Of a stretch of 64,000 nt of DNA, positions 16,382-23,530 are shown in pieces. Each line of letters starts with the position of its first letter. The first letter of the stretch is position 1. The stretch comes from Streptomyces sp. NRRL F-2664 (GTDB lineage Bacteria > Actinomycetota > Actinomycetes > Streptomycetales > Streptomycetaceae). The position numbers and the translations under genes are program-made. Where the stretch lies: the NCBI RefSeq assembly GCF_000719345.1, contig NZ_JOFX01000022.1:44218-108217 (forward strand). Direction: 5' to 3'. The notes below the pieces were generated by a model. The model worked only from the letters and a program-made list of their open reading frames with translations. It was not told the DNA's origin and ran no database searches.

Positions 16382-16650
16382 GCCGGGTCCAGCATCAGCT
16401 GGTCGGCGTAGCACCAGGCCCAGTCCTCGCCGGGCTCGTGGGAGGCCGCGATCGGGTGCTCGGTGGTCCGGTAGTGCCCGGTGGCGTGACGGTTCCTCGA
16501 CGAGTCGCAGCATCCGACGTGCCCGCAGCTGAGGCACAGCCTCAGGTGCACCCAGGTGTCGCCGGCGGCGAGGCACTCCTCGCAGCCCACCGCGGTGGGC
16601 TCCACCGGGCGTATCCGATCGATGTGTGTGCACAACAGGTCCATCGTCAT
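16378..16650 (-). CDS. UBP-type zinc finger protein
   Basis: A 90-residue protein that is essentially one ZnF-UBP domain: 'CTHIDRI', 'GCEECLAAGDTW', 'LCLSCGHVGCCDSS', then 'HATGHYRTTEHPIAAS'. The Cys/His spacing for two to three zinc ions is intact. In eukaryotes such domains bind the ubiquitin C-terminus. In bacteria the ligand is unknown; a C-terminal Gly-Gly or free peptide tail is a reasonable guess. It is translationally coupled (ATGA) to the downstream receiver-FAD fusion, so the two probably act together. An internal ATG at 16644 is a possible alternative start. Confidence 0.88.
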   Translation of the reverse strand: MTMDLLCTHIDRIRPVEPTAVGCEECLAAGDTWVHLRLCLSCGHVGCCDSSRNRHATGHYRTTEHPIAASHEPGEDWAWCYADQLMLDPA

Positions 16651-16916
16651 CGTCGCCGTCCCTCTCCTCGTACTTCGCGCGCCCGCGATTCACGGCGCGT
16701 CCAGACCTTAGGGCGGGCCCCGTGAAATGGTTCACCGATTCGGCCGAAGTCACCTAGTCCTGGCACTACTTCATGACGTTCGCGCGCGACTTCCTGACGT
16801 GCCGCAGTCAGCTGTCCCGCTACCTCACGAAGTCGCATGCCGGCGCTTTGACGCAGGCTCCGGGCCCGGCCAGTGTGGGGGACGCCAACGACAACAGGCG
16901 GCGCCTGGAGGAATAC
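16651..16916. other. Divergent regulatory region before the large cluster
   Basis: These 266 bases separate the UBP-zinc-finger unit (leftward) from the 27-kb cluster (rightward). A ten-base palindrome TTCGGCCGAA lies at 16739-16748 in an otherwise AT-richer stretch (16730-16790). I could not settle on a -35/-10 pair. No gene is supported here. Confidence 0.4.
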
Positions 16917-17741
16917 GTGAGCAGAAAGATTCTGGTCATTGTCTCCGAACACGGTTACTGGGCCGAGGAACTGATAGGCCCCGTCTCGAAGTTCGACGAG
17001 CAGGGCTATGAGGTCATATTCGCCACGCCGACCGGAAAGCGTGCGCACGCTCTCCCGCCGAGCCTCGACGCGAACTACATCGACCCCCCGCTCGGACGCT
17101 CGGTGACCACCGAGGAGAACGCCCGGCTGGGTCGGGAGTTCGAGCAGTCGAGCCGGCTGGACGCGCCGCTCGACATCGAGGCGTGGGTGCCCGAGCGTCC
17201 GTACACGAGCGACGCGGCCTACCTGCCCAAGCTGGAGCAGTACCACCGCGAGCTCGATGCACTCGACGCGGAGATCGCCGGGTACGACGCGATCCTCATC
17301 GTCGGCGGCAGCGGCCCGATCGCCGACCTCGCCAACAACGAGCGCGTGCACGCCCTGATCCTGGCCTTCCACAAGGCCGGCAAGGTCGTGGCCGCCGAGT
17401 GCTACGGGGTCGCCTGCCTGGCCTTCGCCCGGGACTGGGACGACCGCAGGAGCATCATCCGGGGCAAGCACGTGACCGGCCACTGCAAGGAGTACGACTA
17501 CAAGGACGGCACCGGATTCCTCGGTACCGATTTCAACATGGGGCCGCCGCCGTATCCGCTGGAGTACATCCTGCGCGACGCGACGGGACCGCGCGGCGCC
17601 TATCACGGAAACTTCGGAAAACCGGTCTCGGTGATCGTCGACTTCCCCTTCGTCACCGGACGTTCCACCCCGGACTCCTATCTCACGGGGCAGAAGATCG
17701 TGGAGGTCCTGGAGGACGGGCTCACCCGGTACGGCTGGTAG
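16917..17741 (+). CDS. DJ-1/PfpI-family protein, first of three
   Basis: A 274-residue class I glutamine-amidotransferase-like protein. The nucleophile elbow is 'AAECYGVACLAFA' with Cys162; the usual following His is Tyr. An early Glu lies in 'GYWAEELIGP'. Family members include Hsp31-type chaperones, glyoxalase III and deglycases. The GTG at 16917 is chosen because GGAGG (16907-16911) lies five bases before it; the open frame upstream is not protein-like. It is the first gene of the long rightward cluster, and the ThDP enzyme follows 41 bases later. A role in handling reactive aldehydes is inferred from context. Confidence 0.85.
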   Translation: MSRKILVIVSEHGYWAEELIGPVSKFDEQGYEVIFATPTGKRAHALPPSLDANYIDPPLGRSVTTEENARLGREFEQSSRLDAPLDIEAWVPERPYTSDAAYLPKLEQYHRELDALDAEIAGYDAILIVGGSGPIADLANNERVHALILAFHKAGKVVAAECYGVACLAFARDWDDRRSIIRGKHVTGHCKEYDYKDGTGFLGTDFNMGPPPYPLEYILRDATGPRGAYHGNFGKPVSVIVDFPFVTGRSTPDSYLTGQKIVEVLEDGLTRYGW

Positions 17742-17782
17742 TCCCGGAAAGCGCCGGGAAATCGAAGGTCGAGGGGGAATTC

Positions 17783-19423
17783 ATGGAAGCCACTCCCGGA
17801 CGGGAAAGGCTGATCGAGCAGTTCAAGGCCGACGGCCTGAAGGTGATGTTCGGAAATCCGGGGACGGTGGAACAGGGATTCCTCGACGCGGTGGACGCGG
17901 CGGAGGACTTCCGTTACATCCTCGCCCTCCAGGAGACCGTGGCCGCCGGGATCGCCGACGGGTACGCCCGGGCGACCGGCGGCGCGGCCCTGCTCCAGCT
18001 GCACTCGGGCGTGGGCCTGGGCAACGGCATCGGGATGCTCTACCAGTCGCTGCGCGGCCACACCCCGCTCGTCGTCGTCGCCGGCGACGCCGGGGTGCGC
18101 TACGACGCCATGGACGCGCAGATGGCAGCCGACCTGGTGGCGATGGCCAGGCCCGTGACCAAGTACGCCACCCGCGTCACCGACCCGCGGTCCGTGCTGC
18201 GCACCGTCCGGCGGGCCGTCAAGATCGCGCTGACCCCGCCGCGCGGGCCGGTGTTCGTCGCCCTGCCGATGGACGTGCTGGACGAGCCCAACTCCGAGCC
18301 CGTCCTGCCCACCGCGGTCCCGCTCACGGACGTCGCCCCCTCGCCGGCGTCGATCGGCCGGGCGGCCGAACTGCTGGCCTCCGCCGAGCGGCCGGTCGTC
18401 CTGGTCGGCGACGGGGTGGCGCTCTCCGGGGCGCAGCGCGAACTCGCGGCCGTCGCCGAGCTGCTGGGCGCCGACGTGTACGAGGTCGACTCCTCCGAGG
18501 TGAACATCGCCGCCTCGCACCCGCTGCGCCGCGGCCAGACCGGCCACATGTTCGGCCCGCGCAGCAAGGAGCTGATCGGTGACGCCGACGGCGTGCTCAT
18601 CGTCGGCACCTATGTCTTCCCGGAGGTGTTCCCCGAGCTGGAGAGCCCCTTCCGGGCGGGCGCGAAGGTCGTCCACATCGACCTCGACGCCTATGAGATC
18701 GCCAAGAACCACCCGGTGGACCTGGGCCTCGCCGCCGATCCCCGGCAGGCGCTGCGGGCGCTGGCCGGCGTACTGGAGCGGCAGCTCACCCCGCAGCGCC
18801 GGGCCGCCGCGGCCGCCCGGCTCGACGTACGGACCCGGGAGCGGGCCCGGGCGGCCGGAGCGGCCGGCGAGGACGACACCACGCCGATGGGCGTCTTCCT
18901 GCGGACCCTGGCCGAGCGCACCGGCGGGGACCTGATCGTCTTCGACGAGGCGCTGACCACGTCGCCGCTGGTCACCCGGTACCTGCCGGCGGAGCGCCCC
19001 GGCGACTACCACCTCACCCGGGGCGGCTCGCTCGGCGTCGGCCTCCCCGGGGCGGTCGGCGCGAAGCTGGCCCGTCCGGACCGGCTCGTGGTGGGCTTCG
19101 CGGGCGACGGCGGCTCCATGTACACCTACCAGGCGCTGTGGACCGCGGCCCGGCACGGCATCGAGGCCAAGTTCGTCGTCTGCAACAACCGCAAGTACCG
19201 GCTGCTGGACGACAACATCACCCAGTACTGGCGGGAGCGGGACATCCCGGAGCACGACTTCCCGGGCTCCTTCGACCTCTCCCACCCCGAGATCGACTTC
19301 GCCGGGCTGGCCCGCTCGCTGGGCGCCGGCGGGATGCGGGTGGAGAAGCCCGACGAGGCGGTCGCCGCGGTGGGCCGGATGCTGTCCCACCCCGGACCGT
19401 TCCTCGTCGACGTGCAGATCTGA
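17783..19423 (+). CDS. Thiamine-diphosphate enzyme, benzoylformate decarboxylase-like
   Basis: A 546-residue ThDP enzyme of full length. The N-terminal PYR domain holds the catalytic Glu in 'ALQETVAAGIADGYARATG'. A central domain spans ~190-330. The C-terminal PP domain has the cofactor motif 'GDGGSMYTYQALW' ending in 'CNN'. Similar enzymes decarboxylate 2-keto acids to aldehydes (benzoylformate decarboxylase) or join aldehydes (benzaldehyde lyase). The substrate cannot be read from sequence. GAGGGGG (17771-17777) precedes the ATG. In this cluster it would be a source or consumer of aldehydes, matching the DJ-1, ALDH and molybdenum hydroxylase genes. Confidence 0.9.
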   Translation: MEATPGRERLIEQFKADGLKVMFGNPGTVEQGFLDAVDAAEDFRYILALQETVAAGIADGYARATGGAALLQLHSGVGLGNGIGMLYQSLRGHTPLVVVAGDAGVRYDAMDAQMAADLVAMARPVTKYATRVTDPRSVLRTVRRAVKIALTPPRGPVFVALPMDVLDEPNSEPVLPTAVPLTDVAPSPASIGRAAELLASAERPVVLVGDGVALSGAQRELAAVAELLGADVYEVDSSEVNIAASHPLRRGQTGHMFGPRSKELIGDADGVLIVGTYVFPEVFPELESPFRAGAKVVHIDLDAYEIAKNHPVDLGLAADPRQALRALAGVLERQLTPQRRAAAAARLDVRTRERARAAGAAGEDDTTPMGVFLRTLAERTGGDLIVFDEALTTSPLVTRYLPAERPGDYHLTRGGSLGVGLPGAVGAKLARPDRLVVGFAGDGGSMYTYQALWTAARHGIEAKFVVCNNRKYRLLDDNITQYWRERDIPEHDFPGSFDLSHPEIDFAGLARSLGAGGMRVEKPDEAVAAVGRMLSHPGPFLVDVQI

Positions 19424-19471
19424 CGGCACCGCACCGCAACCGACGCAACCGACGGAACAGGAGGAGACCGC

Positions 19472-19906
19472 ATGCCCGCCGAGCGGCAGCTGACCGAGGA
19501 CGCGATCCGCACCTTCGCCGAGAACTGGTACGCGGCGCTGGACCAGCACGCGGCCCCGGCCGATGTGCTCGCCATGATCACCGAGGACCTGGAGTTCACG
19601 GTCCCCGAGGACACCTTCCTCGGCCACGACGGCTTCGGCCGCTGGTACGAGGCCGTCACCCACCGCTTCTTCGACGAGGTCCACACGGTCACCAAGGTGG
19701 AGCCCGTCGTCGAGGGCGACCGGGCCGCCGTCCGGGTCCTCGTCAACTGGCAGGCCAAGATCTGGGACCCGCCGGCCGCCCGCAGCCAGTGGCTCGGCTT
19801 CGACGCCGACCAGACCTGGACCGTGGTCGCCGGCCCCGACGGACCGCTGATCAAGCAGTACACCGTCAACGGCCTGGCGCCGATGCCCGGTTCCGGCTCC
19901 CTGTGA
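19472..19906 (+). CDS. NTF2-like (SnoaL-type) protein A
   Basis: A 144-residue protein of the cone-shaped NTF2/SnoaL fold: long N-terminal helix ('AIRTFAENWYAALDQ'), 'EFTVPEDTFLGHDGFGRWYE', and C-terminal strands ('QTWTVV', 'LIKQYTVNG'). Members are small isomerases, cyclases or dehydratases, or ligand-binding proteins. AGGAGGAG (19459-19466) gives a strong ribosome-binding site. First of three tandem NTF2-like genes; they differ from each other, so they are not a recent duplication. Confidence 0.85.
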   Translation: MPAERQLTEDAIRTFAENWYAALDQHAAPADVLAMITEDLEFTVPEDTFLGHDGFGRWYEAVTHRFFDEVHTVTKVEPVVEGDRAAVRVLVNWQAKIWDPPAARSQWLGFDADQTWTVVAGPDGPLIKQYTVNGLAPMPGSGSL

Positions 19907-19996
19907 CCGCCGACCCGACTGCCGAACAGCGACCGCCGACCGCAGGCCGCCGAAGAGCGACCGCCGACCGCCGACCGCGGTGAAGGAGAAGCGACG

Positions 19997-20452
19997 ATGA
20001 CCGACGTGACACCGGAACGGGTCCGGGCGGCCTACGCCGCCCTCGGCTCCGGCGACCGGGCCCGGATCCTGGAGTACTACTCCGAGGACCTGCGCTGGCT
20101 GGTCCCGGGCAACCACCCCCTGGCCGGCTGGTACGAGAGCCTGGACGCCTTCCTGGAGCTGATGGGCCAGACCCACAAGCTCACCGGCGGCACCTTCCGC
20201 ATGGACCTCGAAGAGGTGCTGGTCGGCGAGGACTGCTCGGCGGACCTGTGCCGCAACGTCGCCCGGCGGGCCGGCCCGGCCGGGGCGGGCGGATCCCCGT
20301 ACGAGCGGATGGACTACCCGGTCTTCCACTTCATGCGGTGGCGGGACGGCCGGATCGTCGAGGGCCGCGACGGGCTCTTCGGGGACACGGCCGCCGCCTT
20401 CAGCCAGTTCTGGGCGCCGTTCGCGCCGGACGGAACCCGCAGGGACCGATAG
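19997..20452 (+). CDS. NTF2-like (SnoaL-type) protein B
   Basis: A 151-residue NTF2-fold protein. The start 'ERVRAAYAALGSGDRARILEYY', then 'DLRWLVPGNHPLAGWYES' and a late 'YPVFHFMRWRDGRIVEGRD', is the common ketosteroid-isomerase-like pattern, with Asp and His that could be catalytic. GAAGGAGAAG (19981-19990) precedes the ATG. The 90 bases before it are filled with imperfect GCGACCGCCGACCG-type repeats. The gene almost abuts the third NTF2 gene (four bases). Confidence 0.85.
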   Translation: MTDVTPERVRAAYAALGSGDRARILEYYSEDLRWLVPGNHPLAGWYESLDAFLELMGQTHKLTGGTFRMDLEEVLVGEDCSADLCRNVARRAGPAGAGGSPYERMDYPVFHFMRWRDGRIVEGRDGLFGDTAAAFSQFWAPFAPDGTRRDR

Positions 20453-20456
20453 GGGG

Positions 20457-20837
20457 ATGAGCGCTGTGGACGCACGACAGATCCTGCAGAAGTACTACGA
20501 GTACGCCAACGCCGGGGACTGGGACCGCTGGTGCGACCTGTTCGCCGACGACCAGGTCATGGACGAGCAGCTCGCCGGCCACATCGAGGGCCTGGAAGTG
20601 CTCCGCTCGATGATGAAGGGCATGGGGACGATGTACCGCGTCTTCCGCAACGAGCCCGTGCACTTCCTCGTCGACGGCGAGAAGGCCGCCGCCGTCTCCC
20701 ACCTGACCGCGGTCAGCGCCTCCGGAGAGCCCGTCGAGGCCGAGGTCATGAACTTCTTCCGGATCGTGGACGGAAAGATCGCCTACATGGCGAACTACCA
20801 CGACACGGTCCCCTTCCAGGTCCTGAGCCAGGACTGA
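20457..20837 (+). CDS. NTF2-like (SnoaL-type) protein C
   Basis: A 126-residue NTF2-fold protein: 'ILQKYYEYANAGDWDRWCDLF' helix, 'VMDEQLAGHIEGLEVLRSMM', and final strands 'NFFRIVDGKIAYMANYHD'. The pattern matches ketosteroid isomerase/limonene-epoxide-hydrolase relatives. The ATG at 20457 overlaps a purine run; a GTG at 20466 is a possible alternative. The GMC oxidoreductase begins 11 bases after the stop, so the enzymes are likely made together. Substrate unknown. Confidence 0.85.
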   Translation: MSAVDARQILQKYYEYANAGDWDRWCDLFADDQVMDEQLAGHIEGLEVLRSMMKGMGTMYRVFRNEPVHFLVDGEKAAAVSHLTAVSASGEPVEAEVMNFFRIVDGKIAYMANYHDTVPFQVLSQD

Positions 20838-20847
20838 GGGGGCACAG

Positions 20848-22452
20848 GTGAGCGCGGAAGAGTACGACTACATCGTCGTGGGATCCGGCACCGCGGGCAG
20901 CGTCCTGGCGAACCGGCTCTCCGAGGACCCGGACGTCTCCGTCCTGGTCCTGGAGGCGGGCGGCTCCCGGATCCCGCCCGAGGTGGACGACCCGTCCTCC
21001 TGGTACAAGCTCCTCGGCGGCCCCCTGGACTGGGGCTACACCAGCACCCCGCAGCCCGGGCTCGGCGGACGCCGTACGTACGAGCCGCGCGGCAAGGCCC
21101 CCGGCGGCAGCAGCAACCTGTACATCATGATGCACATCCGCGGCCACGCCTCGGACTTCGACAACTGGGCCTACCAGGGCGCCGCCGGCTGGGCGTACGA
21201 GGACGTGCTGCCCTACTTCGCCCTGCTGGAGGGCCAGGAGGACGCCACCGCCCCCACCACCGGCACCCTCGGCCCGCAGCGGGTCACCAACGCCGGGCTG
21301 CACGGCCCCAATCCCGTCTCCCGCGCCTTCATCGACGCGGCGGTCGAGCTGGGCCACGAGGAGATCGCCGACTTCAACACCGACGGCCCCCGACGCGGCC
21401 TCTTCGGCACCGGCTGGCACCACATCGACGTGGCCGACGGCCGCCGCCAGGGCGTCCTCGCCGCCTACCTGGAGCCCGCCCTCGACCGGCCGAACCTGAC
21501 ACTGCGCACCCACGCCCAGAGCACCCGGCTGCTCTTCGACGGCGACACCTGCACGGGCGTCGATTACGTCCAGCTCCAGGCGCCCGTCGACCGTCCCGGC
21601 CGGACCGTCCGCGACGGCCACAGCAGTGCCGCCGAACCCGGGCTGCACACCGTACGGGCCCGGCGGGAGGTGGTCGTGGCCGCCGGGGCGATCGAGTCGC
21701 CGAAGCTGCTGCTGCTCTCCGGCCTCGGCCGGCCCGAGCAGCTGCGCGCGCACGGCATCGAGGTCACCGCGGCCCTGCCCGGGGTCGGCGAGAACTTCCA
21801 CAACCACGTACTGACCGGCCTGATGGCCGAGGTGACCCAGGAGCTCCCGCCGCCCGCGCAGAACCTGTCGGAGAGCGCTCTGTTCCTGTCCTCACGACCG
21901 GGACTGCCCGCCCCCGACCTGCAGATCGCCTTCGTGCACGTCCCCTTCGACGTGATCGTCGGCAAGGACCACCCCCACACCGTGTCCATCCTGCCCGGCG
22001 TCGTCCGCCCGGTCTCGCGCGGCTGGATCAGGCTGGCGAGCGCCGATCCGCTGGCCCACCCGCTGATCAACCCGAACTACCTGGGCGACCGGTGGGACCT
22101 CGAACGCATGGTGCAGGGCGTCCGGATCGCCCGCGAGATCTTCGCGACCTCGGCGTTCTCACCCTGGTACAAGCAGGAGCTGCAGCCCGGTCCCGAATGC
22201 GCGAGCGACGAAGACCTGCGGACCTTCGTGAAGCAGAAGTCGGAGAGCTACCACCACCAGGCCGGCTCCTGCCGCATGGGCATCGACGACCTCGCCGTCG
22301 TCGACCCGGAACTGCGGGTGCACGGCGTACGCAACCTGCGCGTCGTCGACGCCAGCGTGATGCCCGCCGTGCCGTCGGGCAACTGCCACACCGCCATCGC
22401 GATGATCGCCGAGCGCGCGGCGGACTTCCTGAGGGGGACCCGCCGTGCCTGA
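20848..22452 (+). CDS. GMC-family FAD oxidoreductase
   Basis: A 534-residue flavoprotein that oxidises an alcohol or sugar to an aldehyde or ketone. The N-terminal ADP-binding motif is 'YIVVGSGTAGSVLANRLSED'; the GMC signature region includes 'GKAPGGSSNLY'. The C-terminal part has 'YHHQAGSCRMG', with the active-site His, and 'SGNCHTAIAMIAERAAD'. No signal peptide, so it acts inside the cell, unlike secreted cholesterol oxidases. The stop overlaps the next GTG by eight bases. With the three NTF2 proteins just upstream it forms the densest part of the cluster. Confidence 0.92.
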   Translation: MSAEEYDYIVVGSGTAGSVLANRLSEDPDVSVLVLEAGGSRIPPEVDDPSSWYKLLGGPLDWGYTSTPQPGLGGRRTYEPRGKAPGGSSNLYIMMHIRGHASDFDNWAYQGAAGWAYEDVLPYFALLEGQEDATAPTTGTLGPQRVTNAGLHGPNPVSRAFIDAAVELGHEEIADFNTDGPRRGLFGTGWHHIDVADGRRQGVLAAYLEPALDRPNLTLRTHAQSTRLLFDGDTCTGVDYVQLQAPVDRPGRTVRDGHSSAAEPGLHTVRARREVVVAAGAIESPKLLLLSGLGRPEQLRAHGIEVTAALPGVGENFHNHVLTGLMAEVTQELPPPAQNLSESALFLSSRPGLPAPDLQIAFVHVPFDVIVGKDHPHTVSILPGVVRPVSRGWIRLASADPLAHPLINPNYLGDRWDLERMVQGVRIAREIFATSAFSPWYKQELQPGPECASDEDLRTFVKQKSESYHHQAGSCRMGIDDLAVVDPELRVHGVRNLRVVDASVMPAVPSGNCHTAIAMIAERAADFLRGTRRA

Positions 22453-23083
22453 CGCCGTCCTGCGCGAGGGCGCACTGTCCGGGACCCGGATCGCGGTCCT
22501 GGTCGAGAGCGACTACTACGAGCCGGAGATCTTCTACTACCGGCACCGGTTCGCCGAGGAGGGGGCCGAGGTCCACTTCCTGACCCGGCTGTGGGGCAAC
22601 GACTCCCTCACCTTCACCGGGCACGAGTACCGGGCCCCCCTCACCGTGGACCGGTCCCTGGAGGGACTGACCGACGAGGAGCTGCGCGGGTACGCGGCGC
22701 TCATCGTGCCGTCCGGCATGGTGGCCGACCGGCTGCGCTACACCGAGGACGTGGACGTCCTCGCCCCGGCCACCGAGCTGCTGCGCCGGGCCTTCGAGGA
22801 GCCGGCGGTCCTCAAGGGGATCATCTGCCACGGCATGTGGCTGGCGTCCTCGATCCCGGGGAAGGTCCGCGGCCGCAAGGTGGTCTGCCACAACAACCTG
22901 ATCGGCGACGTCCGCAACATGGGCGGCGAGTACGTGGACGAGGACGTCGTGGTCGACGGGGACCTGGTCACCGGCCGCACCGGCGCCCACCACCACCTGT
23001 TCGCCCGCCGGATCATCGAGCTGACCGCCGCGGGGCGGGGCCGGGGGACCGTCCCCCGGCCACCCCTGGGGGGTGCGCCCTGA
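22445..23083 (+). CDS. DJ-1/PfpI-family protein, second of three
   Basis: A 212-residue protein with the canonical DJ-1/PfpI nucleophile: Cys128-His129 in 'GIICHGMW', plus early Glu in 'DYYEPEIFYY' and the 'LIVPSGM' strand. It is closer to PfpI/YhbO-type deglycase-like proteins than the cluster's first DJ-1 member. The GTG at 22445 lies inside the GMC gene's end, so translation is coupled. The last ~15 residues are Gly/Pro/Arg-rich. The next gene starts on the last base of its stop codon (TGATG). Confidence 0.88.
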   Translation: MPDAVLREGALSGTRIAVLVESDYYEPEIFYYRHRFAEEGAEVHFLTRLWGNDSLTFTGHEYRAPLTVDRSLEGLTDEELRGYAALIVPSGMVADRLRYTEDVDVLAPATELLRRAFEEPAVLKGIICHGMWLASSIPGKVRGRKVVCHNNLIGDVRNMGGEYVDEDVVVDGDLVTGRTGAHHHLFARRIIELTAAGRGRGTVPRPPLGGAP

Positions 23084-23529
23084 TGGGCGGCGCCGGGGAC
23101 CGGCCGATGGTCTGGTCGCACGTCGGCCTGAACTGCCGGGACCAGCAGGCCACCGAGGACTTCTACACCCGCCACTTCGGCTTCTCCCGGGCCCGCGTCG
23201 TCGACCTCGGGGAGTCGCAGATCGTGTTCCTGCGCAAGGGGGACGCCTACCTGGAGCTCTTCGCGGCGGACAGCGAGCCGGCCCGGCCGGCGCACGACGA
23301 CGGGCCGCAGGCTCCGGGCACGATGCGGCACCTGGCGTTCGCGACCGACAGCGTGGACGCGTTCCTGGCCGACCTCGGCGACGCGGCGGAAGTGACCCTG
23401 GGCCCGCTGGACTTCGACGACTTCATCTGCGGCTGGCGGACCGTGTGGGTCCGCGACCCCGACGGGGTGATCGTCGAAGTGAGCCAGGGATACGAGGACG
23501 ACAGCACTCACGACAAGGACGGTGCATGA
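23083..23529 (+). CDS. VOC (glyoxalase I/dioxygenase fold) protein
   Basis: A 148-residue vicinal-oxygen-chelate protein. Paired beta-alpha-beta-beta-beta modules start 'SHVGLNCRDQQATEDFYTRH' and 'MRHLAFATDSVDAFLADL'. Metal ligands His ('SHVGLNC'), Glu ('AYLELF'), His ('MRHLAF') and Glu ('VIVEVSQGY') are all present. The family includes glyoxalase I, fosfomycin resistance enzymes and ring-cleaving dioxygenases. GGGGGGTG (23068-23075) precedes the ATG at 23083, and an internal ATG at 23107 is possible. Glyoxalase-like action fits the DJ-1 neighbours. Confidence 0.88.
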   Translation: MGGAGDRPMVWSHVGLNCRDQQATEDFYTRHFGFSRARVVDLGESQIVFLRKGDAYLELFAADSEPARPAHDDGPQAPGTMRHLAFATDSVDAFLADLGDAAEVTLGPLDFDDFICGWRTVWVRDPDGVIVEVSQGYEDDSTHDKDGA

Positions 23530-23530
23530 C

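Noticed and set aside
17678..20329. A very long open frame on the minus strand opposite the ThDP and NTF2 genes
   Set aside because: It is rich in Arg, Gly, Val and His with no family pattern and arises from the GC-biased third positions of the plus-strand genes.
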